DNA of 64,000 nt from Macrotrachela quadricornifera. Lineage: Eukaryota; Rotifera; Eurotatoria; Philodinida; Philodinidae. Positions 55,890-64,000 of this stretch are shown here, piece by piece. The notes under the pieces are model-generated. The model ran no database searches and was not told the origin of the DNA. It saw only the letters and a list, made by a program, of their open reading frames with translations. Within the stretch, counting starts at the first letter, position 1; the number at the start of each line of letters is the position of its first letter. The stretch lies in contig JAJEKB010021185.1 of assembly GCA_022393335.1 (NCBI GenBank), forward strand, positions 1,886,277-1,950,276, in the 5' to 3' direction. The position numbers and the translations under genes are program-made.

Positions 55890-56985
55890 ACAATCGAAAC
55901 GTAATAACATTTTTTAATAAGATGGATTTAATAATGATAATAAATATTGACATGAAAATATTTTATAACAAATATAATTTTGAATAAATATTTTGAAAAA
56001 ATCTCATTCACATATGAGAATTCATAATATTAAAATAACAATTATCAATCACAGTTTTCGTTATTTTTGTTTGTTTATCAATAATGTTATCTTTTTTTTG
56101 TGAAACATTTTCTTTTTTTTGTACAATATCATCAATGTGTATATCATATATCCCCCCTATTAGTTGGAAAGAAAAGAAAAAAAACGTGTGTATGTATAAT
56201 ATGCTACATTGTACATACATATTTTTTTGTAAGATAAGTTGAAAAAACATATTGCTTGGTTAATGATGCATGACTATGAATAAATGGTGGTGAGAAAGTG
56301 ATATTTCGTCATACCAAAAGGAGCAAGCTTTTAACAACAACGTCTTCAGTGTAAAACCAATACAATATTTTAGTAGGTAATAGTTACGATAAAAAGCTCT
56401 AAAGAAAAGAAAGCAATCTTATTATTTTAATTGGAAAAAATGTTTTTTAGCATTAAAAACTAAGACAATTAAGCACTAAATTAAGTAAATACGAAATAGA
56501 CATAAATAAATAAGGTTATTTTTTACAAGAAAGAACAACTAATAGACCTGAATATAATGAAGAAAATCAGTTTACAACAAAAATGCACATATGACTATCC
56601 TGGTAATGAGCATATAATGGTCAGGAGCAATAGCGAAGATGTGAAGTCAGCGGGAGGGCGAGCGATAGGTTAAAGATAACTTCGAAAACAGTAAGGCTTC
56701 GAACGCTTTCATTAGATATAATTCGGAGAAGTACATTTCTTTGTTCTATGTCTTTCTATCATAATTTAGATGGTAATTGATTAAAGAGATCGTTGATTTT
56801 TTCTTACTCTTTTAAAGAACATTTTAAATTTAGTTCTTAATAGTCTTATTTTTTGAGGGTCATTTTATATATCGACAGGACTGAGTGTTACACAATTTCC
56901 GTCTTTTACATTGTTACATTTATGTCATTTGAATAATAAAAGTAAACTTCCTGAAATTTTCATCACAGAAAGAGACCATTTAGAT
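55890..56985. other. Intergenic, no gene seen
   Basis: AT-rich. The minus-strand frame at 56008-56250 is Phe/Lys-rich and low complexity. Confidence 0.3.
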
Positions 56986-56989
56986 CTAC

Positions 56990-57927
56990 TATCTGTTCCA
57001 AAATAGAAGACACCTTACAGTTTTTTGAATAACTCTTGATAGGAACAAGATAGAGACCTGCGGTTTTCACCATTAGAAAGAGAAATGTCGGGGGCATCGA
57101 AACACCTAAACTCGCCCCCCCCTCTTGCAACCCCCCTCCTTTGTTCCAAATGGAGATTTTTGGGAAACTGTGCCTTGAAAATTTTCCATTACCATTTTGA
57201 TTCTGAGGATGCCAGTTGATAGCCCTGCCTTTTTTCTATCGAATAAAACCAACCCGACCTTTTTCTGACTTTCCTACGAGATGCTAGACCTCATGCACTG
57301 AATGCCCTAAAATGCTTGATTTTCACCTAGTCAGTGCTTTTTTATCAACTTTCAGATGCCCAAATCTGCCAATAATAGGTTTTGGACTATGCTGAATATT
57401 ATGGCATCATTTATAGTGATTTATCACCTCTCACTCATATCTTTAGGGTTGGGTGTGGGGTGTAGGTGTGAGATGTGGGTGAGAGGTGATAAATCACTAT
57501 AAATGGTGCCATAATATTCAGCATAGTCCAAAACCTATTATTGGCAGATTTGGGCATCTGAAAGTTGATAAAAAAGCACTGACTAGGTGAAAATCAAGCA
57601 TTTCAGGCCACTCAGTGCATGAGGTCTAGCATCTCGTAGGAAAGTCAGAAGGAGGTCGGGTTGGTTTTATTCGATAGAAAAAAGGCAGGGCTATCAACTG
57701 GCATCCTCAGAATCAAAATGGTAATGGAAAATTTTCAAGGCACAGTTTCCCAAAAATCTCCATTTGGAACAAAGGAGGGGGGTTGCAAGAGGGGGGGGGC
57801 GAGTTTAGGTGTTTCGATGCCCCCGACATTTCTCTTTCTAATGGTGAAAACCGCAGGTCTCTATCTTGTTCCTATCAAGAGTTATTCAAAAAACTGTAAG
57901 GTGTCTTCTATTTTGGAACAGATAATA
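56990..57927. repeat. Large near-perfect palindrome, about 940 bp
   Basis: The arms 56990-57440 and 57478-57927 are inverted copies. Examples: ATCTGTTCCAAAATAGAAGA pairs with TCTTCTATTTTGGAACAGAT, and AGGGCTATCAACTGGCATCC with GGATGCCAGTTGATAGCCCT. Only a few differences were seen. The loop contains GGGTTGGGTGTGGGGTGTAG. The arms carry a run of seven or more C/G (near 57114 and 57797). A foldback transposon is likely, but no confident target duplication was found. Frames inside (57661-57960) are by-products. Confidence 0.82.
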
Positions 57928-57929
57928 GT

Positions 57930-59665
57930 ATCAGTAGAAATTACATTGATTTCCATTTAGTCAGAGCTAAGTCAGTTGAAATATATTGATCGTTATGGAA
58001 TTTTAAAAAATGAAAGTTTTTTTTCAGAATGAAATAACACTAGCAAATTACTATCAAGTGAAAGGATGTGCAAATAAATGCACCACACTGCAATTGTTCA
58101 GTTTTTCCATAACTTTCGCAACATCAGATGATTTCTTAGTAATTATAAATACATTTAATGAAAAGGTAAAAACATCATCCGTTACAGAATTTCGTCCTTT
58201 TCCAAAAAAAATAAAATAAAAATTTTGCAAAAGAGTTAATATTCATCTTCAACATAAAATTCTCCATCTAATGAACCATCGTTTACGAAGAATCATCAAA
58301 AGAAAATTTTCGACGTTTCTGAAGTCTACAGTTTTTGAAAAAAATCAAAATAGATATATTCAAAAACTAAATACTTCATTTTATTCAGAACTCGATTCTG
58401 CCTTCAAATTAGTGTAAACATATGTATATTTATGAAGAAAAACATCAAAAGTATTTCAATAGCTTAGAAATATATTCATTTTCAGATACAAATGAAGTTC
58501 TGTAACACAGCAATTTTAGAAAAATAATGAGTTACTTTACTGATAGCTTCTGTTAGTCAATATTTTATTAAGATTCTATGAAACTGATACCATAACGCTA
58601 TTTTCAGCTTACTCTTTCAGCTAATGTATGACTCAGTAGGATTGGTCAAGAACAATATCAGTGAGTCAAATTTGCTTTCTTATGCATGTCTCTCCTTTCG
58701 AAAAATAAGACAGTAGCTCTTAAATTTTGTTTTTATAAGACTGTTGATATCTAGTAACTTATCAAAAAACTATATATATTTTGAAAGAGCGAATTCCAGT
58801 GTATCTGTCTATGATAAAAAGTAAATTTGATATTTTTTCGAAAAATTAATGTATCTGAGAAAATCCTTAAACAGTTGAAAGTAAGATTTGGTAGAGCCAT
58901 GGATGAGTAATTGTGAGCTGTCTGTTACACTTCACTTTAGAAAACCTCAACTGAAACTGCAACGATTGGTCTTTTTACAAAATGATCATACATAATGATA
59001 TTATACAGGTTTTTTGTACATGCGTATTTAGTTGCCAACAGATTTCAAAACTGAATTTAACGAAAAATAATAGATGATGCATAGATCGGTTTTAGTGAGA
59101 GGTCAAACAAATCGTACTGATAAGCTTTATCTTCAACAAGAACGGCCAAAAAAAGATCAAAAATGAATTTTTATCTGAATTATAACTATAATTCAAGAAA
59201 TATATATTCTGTTAGAACAGCTAACGAAACTAAAATGGTGTAAATAAAATGAAAACTTTTGTAAAACTACGTTAGGAGAGCAAAACATAAGTTTTATTGG
59301 TATTTATTATTGTATTTTAAATAATGATTGTATGGTAGTGATTGAAAGTAAAAAGCTTTTGATGAATTCTGTGGCAAATAAGAGATTCTGACCGTAAATA
59401 TCCATCTATATAAAAGTGCTTTTGCCGGCGTGACAGATCTTTTTTTTAGGAACCAAATGCAGAGTATATAAAACACTTTAGGCGTTGAATATATATACGT
59501 CTATAAGAGATCGTAAATGACAACCTTTTGTAGTAATCGTGAGTTCACCTAGCACTGAAATTGTATAGTGAATAATTTGCAAAATCCATATATCTAGTAA
59601 AGACTGATTATTAATGTGTTATTGCCATAGTACATTTAGTAATTTTAGAATTAAATTGCTATCCA
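57930..59665. other. Intergenic, no gene seen
   Basis: AT-rich; a plus-strand frame at 58010-58219 has no recognisable motif. Confidence 0.3.
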
Positions 59666-59671
59666 TATCCA

Positions 59672-60982
59672 AGTAACTCTGAAACGCAGACTTAACGCGT
59701 TTAGTCTGCGTTTGAACGCATTCGGACCCGTTTGTAGCAGGAGTTATACGGAGACGCGTTTATAGTATCAATTTATATCATTTCTGAAAAGGAACAAACG
59801 CCTTTAAACGCATCTCTCTGACTGAGACGGTCAAAAACGCGTTCACGCATATCTTTTGGATAAAGATAACTATGAGTTTAGAAATAATTTTTGAAATGCT
59901 CGAACAAATTTGACAATATTTATTAATTCGACATAATCCATGAAAGATTTTTATAAAAATATCATCTAATTACTACATAGTTTAGAAAAAGTACAGTTGA
60001 TTTTTTCCAAGTATTTTTACAATGATCTTTAATCATTTTATGGAATGTAACAAAGTTTTCAGATTAATAATAATAATAATAATCTTAATGATATTCTTTT
60101 CAAATGAAACCATTACATTCCTTGGATTAGAAAGTATCTTTTATCAGTAGAAGCTTTTAGTTTAACGAATATTCAGAAATGATAGTCAAATTTGAGTAGT
60201 TGATTCAAATTATTGATTGAGAAAATAACAAATAGGAATATTTAAAAATTCATCAAGAAAACTGAAACTAAGAAGCATAATTAGATTTTTATTAGTTTTA
60301 TAAGAAAAAATATTTTCCACGAATTTATTAAATTATTTTTCTTTTCAACGAAATTAATTTACCCCTCTTCAAGAAATATAGTCTAATTTCTTTTGTCTTG
60401 TTTTCTTCAATCAAAAAGTCTACATTTTATCTTTCGGAAATTATCAGAAATATAAATTATTAATTAATATTGAAAGAGATTTATGATTTGTAATACAGCA
60501 GATTTCTCTTGAAATAAGTTTTAAAAGGTTGTCTTATTAAAAGAGAAATCTAAGTTATACATAGGTAAGCCAGTAAAGCTCATTGGTTCAAGTAAGTAGA
60601 CTTCTAATCTAATGTCTTATGTTCTAGCCTCACTCGTCGCACAATCTAAATGTATGTATAAAAATCAAATAAATGTCATAGACGATGCCTCGTGGAAGAG
60701 ATGATCATGATATGAAGATGATGATGACATAGATCGAATCTGTAGGAATAAGATAGAATTTTTTTCAAAAAAAATTAAACGCGTTTAGACGCGTTTAATG
60801 CATCAAATGTTCATCTTATTTTTGAATGCGTTTAGACGCGTTCAAGAAAAGAAACGCGGTTGAACGCATCTGACAGACGCGTTTGGACGCGTCAAATGTT
60901 TCAGTTCTGACGCGTCTACTGCGTTTATTGCTTGTGTTTTAAACGTGTTTCAAATGCATTTACAAACGCATTTACTTCCAAC
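59672..60982. mobile_element. Candidate element with ACGCGT-rich ends
   Basis: Two clusters of AACGCGTTTAGACGCGTT-like motifs lie at 59672-59850 and 60775-60980, on either side of an AT-rich interior of about 920 bp. The outermost sequences AAGTAA.C...GAAACGCAG and AAGTAAATGCGTTTG (read inward) are weakly inverted. Repeated short motifs confined to both ends resemble the subterminal transposase-binding sites of hAT or related elements. No transposase; target duplication not resolved. Confidence 0.55.
60066..60086 (+). repeat. (AAT)n microsatellite
   Basis: Six to seven TAA/AAT units in a row. Confidence 0.7.
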
Positions 60983-60984
60983 AA

Positions 60985-61680
60985 AAATTCACATGGTAGA
61001 CATTGAGAAATTAAAAGTTCAACTGTTTTCTCATTCTTACAACTAATTAAAATTACTGTGAATTAAACCAGCAAAAAAACTTGAAGTTACTCATAGATGA
61101 CCGCATTGCAGTATGTAGGTACTCAGATAATAAAACTACATTTATCCAGCACTTTCACACTCTTTCTACAGGATACGATATTTTAGTTGATTGTACATCA
61201 GATATTTTCGCAAAGCCTATCTATACCTTAAATTACATTTTGATATGTCGGTATTTCGAAAGCTTGTCAAAGAATTATACATTGTCTCCTACAATTAGTA
61301 AGGTACCTTTTAATCTCATTAGTACATCTTCATCTAGGATAGATTTTTCGTTTTCCCGCTATATTTGCAGATAAAATTTGAAAAATCTTATCATTTTCTT
61401 CTATTCAGATTAGACATCTATTAATAGTTATAGAAAACGCTTTGTCTGAATTATTAACTATAATTGAAGCAACGTTTTATTTTTTGCTTTTTTTTACCTG
61501 AATAATAGAAATTTTTTATATAAGCTATGAATTATACTTCAAGTAAAAATTCATCTTTGACCTCTTCGACAGTTCTGATATTAAAGTCTTCACTTAAATT
61601 ATAATTATGATTTAGGAAAAAATAATCTATGATATAATTAATTTTAGTGATTTTTAAGAATCAATTTGAAACTTGATATT
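60985..61680. other. 5' flank of the ART gene
   Basis: AT-rich. The 97-codon frame at 61081-61374 has no motif, signal peptide or known similarity and is not called. Confidence 0.3.
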
Positions 61681-61686
61681 AACAAA

Positions 61687-63932
61687 ATGGCTTCAAAATA
61701 TTCCGCTAATAATGATTCACAACATAATCGACGATTTTCAGATTTTGCTGAAGAACCTCGTCGAATGTTATTGCCTATTCAAGGTTATGAAAAAAAACCT
61801 CTGGTTTCAATCGAAGAAGCTATTGAACCAATAGTTTCATTTGTACCCGATGTTAAGCGAATGGCATATGTTGCTAAAATGAAATGTGAAAATCCTCCAG
61901 CTGATAATCTTTCAATAGATGAATCAGCTTCAATAATACTTTATTCAATGGAATGGGAACCACAAGAAGAATCTCTTTATTATGTATTAAATACAACTCT
62001 TCGTTCTGAAAATCGAAAAAAATTAGTTCCATGGTTTTTATTCTTAAAACTAATTTTAACTGCATTTGCACGTCTTCCATCATCACCTCGATTTGTTTAT
62101 CGTGGAATTAAACGTGATATGAAAAAAGATTATCCTAAAGGAGCAACATTTATTTGGTGGGGATTTAGTTCATGTACATCAACAATAGATGTTTTGGAAA
62201 ATGAACGATTTTTGGGTTTAACAGGAACAAGAACTCTTCTTACTATCGAATGTATAAGTGGAAAAGATATTCGTAATCATTCGGTTTATCAAAATGAAGA
62301 TGAAATTCTTCTTCCACCTGGACGACAATTTCAAGTTGTTTCTTGTCTTGATCAACCAAGTGATCTTCATATGATACAACTTAAAGAAATTCAACCACCA
62401 TATGCACTTCTTGAACCTCCATCAAAAGTAAATCAATCTTTTTTAATTATTTAATCAATAATTAAACTATAAAATTATACTTGAATTCTTTTAAGGATGT
62501 TTCACAAACTTTCAACCCAATTTCAGCCACTTCTCAATCACTATCCACACCAATAAGCAGGTATTATTATTATTCTTAGATGTATTCAAAGAAAGTTTAA
62601 AAAATAGTTCAGATCATAATTATTTATGCTAAAATAAAATTTATTATTTTTCATAAATATAACATATTCAAAAATTCGAGCATATGAAAAATCATGTTAA
62701 AGATAAAGATTTGGTGACTAATCTGAGGTCAAAAATAAACTAGTTTTTTTTCAATTAAAATCATTTATATTGATACATACCGAACATATAATATTTTATT
62801 TCTAAGCTTATCTCCTACATTAATATCTTCTTGTATATTTTCATAAAATTTTATATCACTTATAACTTAGATTCATTGAAAAATATATTTCTATAAATAT
62901 ATCTTTTGAAAGAATAAGTTTATCTTTCTTATTATAATCCTGATCTTTACTGTCTTAACAGTAAATTACTTTCGAAAAAGTTTCACTAAATTGTGATAAA
63001 TGAGATCTCGAATATTATCTAGTTATACCAAGCTGTCGAAGACGAACTGTTGACTCATTTTTTTTCTCTACTACTTGAAAGTGTACTTTAAGAAATACAG
63101 TAAAAGTTGAATACTAAATATCAAATGAACGGTATGATAATGACAGTTTAATTTAATTGGTTAAAGTCACGGCTATTGGAAGTTACAGTAGGAGACAATT
63201 TCGAAATATTAAGTTGATCATCAAACATCTACATTTTACTAATATTTCAGAAAATCGATATTGCTTCACCGAGATTTACAACGAATTAGTGAGAAGTATT
63301 TTCAATCAGCTGAGCTAATTACGGATACTCGAGATCATAGATAATGTTTTTGCAAAATTCCGACAAGTTGCATTTCAAGAAGTTGTATAGTAAAGATCGT
63401 ATCTTATATCGCAGTAATAGTTAAGAGATATATTAAAGCATAAATTTAACTATTTTTGAAAACTATAGTTTGTGTATAATGTGATAAGCAAAAATTTTGA
63501 TTAACAATAGATTTGTGACTGATATCGAATTGTCGCTTAATAGATAATTGTGATAGATTAAAAAAATTTTCAATGACTTTCGTTTTACTCAAACTTTTTT
63601 TTGTGATATGAAATCTTGTATATAACATAGAATTTTATATAGAATATGAGTAAGTTTTTTCTATAGATTTTGTCCGTACAAAACACAGTTTTAATCTGAA
63701 AATTATTATTTTTTGAGCAGAACAGAAGTTTTAATTAGTTCAATATATGTAGAAAAAAGAAAATAATTTTAGTTTCACATATCTCTCCTATTTAATTAAA
63801 GCTTTGTTTATTTATGTATAACTAAACAATAGTTGAAAAGTACGAATCAAGATTTCCTTGAATATTAAATTAAATTAATTTAAATTATTTATTTTAGTCC
63901 ACCATTACCAAATAATCTAATAAAACCATTTG
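61687..63932 (+). CDS. NAD+:arginine mono-ADP-ribosyltransferase, 3' end beyond window
   Basis: Exons are 61687-62427, 62496-62560 and 63898-63932, and an intron (GTAAGA) runs past the window end. The ATG at 61687 (MASKYSANN) is the first in frame. The ART core has the R-S-E triad: Arg139 (FVYRG), the S motif GFSSCTST at 159-166 and Glu204-Asp-Glu206 (EDEILLPPG), the ExE pattern of arginine-specific enzymes. No signal peptide, so probably cytosolic, unlike many vertebrate ecto-ARTs. Exons 2-3 add a Ser/Thr/Pro tail ([21 protein letters not shown]) leading to an unseen C-terminal region. It would transfer ADP-ribose to arginines of target proteins. The 8388 pseudogene is its truncated relative. 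Intron 2 is 1.3 kb, long for this genome. Confidence 0.85.
62561..63897 (+). other. Long intron 2 of the ART gene
   Basis: 1,337 bp of AT-rich sequence between GTATTA and TTTTAG. No nested element or exon was detected. The minus-strand frame at 63446-63628 is not protein-like. Confidence 0.45.
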
Positions 63933-64000
63933 GTAAGATTAAATTCGATTTCTTTAATTTTTTCTTATTAAAAAATTTTTCCAAATAAAATAAATAATTT

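Noticed and set aside
57661..57960. 99-codon plus-strand reading frame
   Set aside because: It lies wholly within one arm of the 940-bp palindrome and uses its G-runs; it is a by-product of that repeat.
61081..61374. 97-codon plus-strand frame upstream of the ART gene
   Set aside because: No motif, no signal peptide and no frame continuity with the ART gene.
1..64000. tRNA, rRNA or other structured RNA genes
   Set aside because: No cloverleaf with matching A and B boxes and no rRNA core sequence was recognised on either strand. A covariance-model scan would be decisive and was not possible.

Overview
The window looks like a stretch of a small-intron, AT-rich invertebrate genome, most probably a bdelloid rotifer (Rotaria-like). 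This is inferred from three things: R-S-ExE mono-ADP-ribosyltransferase genes, which are greatly expanded in bdelloids; introns mostly of 45-110 bp with GTAAGT/GTAAAT donors; and many different DNA transposons, each present in one or two decayed or non-autonomous copies. No prokaryotic operon, rRNA or tRNA gene was seen. Species identity is not established.

Layout. 1-8.9 kb: repeat-rich, with a duplicated dispersed repeat ending in (CAGA)n-TTCTTTATATATATAGA, a decayed mariner (2629-3938, TA duplication), a non-autonomous hAT (4688-5882, 8-bp duplication ATTCTCAG) and a broken ADP-ribosyltransferase gene (8388-8874). 9.2-13.3 kb: one 4.1-kb hAT-like element (8-bp duplication ACCTAAAC) whose arms carry about 33-bp minisatellites in opposite orientation, with a palindromic piggyBac-like element nested in it. 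14.9-16.9 kb: a GGTAC-rich cluster and a ~1-kb foldback element. 18.2-28 kb: genes for secreted proteins: a three-domain TIL protein (+), an unknown secreted protein (-) and an eight-exon astacin metalloprotease (-). 28.2-31.7 kb: Tc1-like remnant and other repeats. 32.6-36.8 kb: a five-exon gene (-) encoding a membrane anchor, nine fibronectin-III repeats, a macro domain and a PARP catalytic domain.

37.2-46.2 kb: nested transposons. The main one is an 8.2-kb element (37999-46175) with inverted ends CCAAGGGGGAAA[A/T]AGCGG. It carries two reading frames, a CCHC-like DNA-binding protein and a P/THAP9-like candidate transposase. Each is interrupted once, by a -1 shift at an A8 or A9 run. Two foldback elements lie inside it, one with perfect 268-bp arms in an intron. 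Its right end cuts a monocarboxylate-transporter pseudogene (46135-46919). 47.5-48.5 kb: a piggyBac transposase pseudogene. 48.6-53.3 kb: host genes, namely a Pro/Gly/Tyr-rich protein with a C-terminal EF-hand-like loop, a six-cysteine secreted peptide and a cysteine-rich, probably GPI-anchored Ly6-like protein. 54.8-61 kb: a mariner pseudogene, a ~940-bp palindrome and an element with ACGCGT-rich ends. 61.7 kb to the end: an intact-looking ADP-ribosyltransferase gene running off the right edge.

The host genes are separate transcription units with their own TATA-like boxes where these can be seen. The common theme is secreted or surface proteins (protease, protease inhibitor, Ly6-like, small Cys peptide) and ADP-ribosylation (one active-looking ART, one dead ART, one PARP/macro protein). 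No operon or cooperating pathway is evident. All exon boundaries were read by eye from splice consensus and reading-frame continuity. Family names rest on motif recognition, not database searches.
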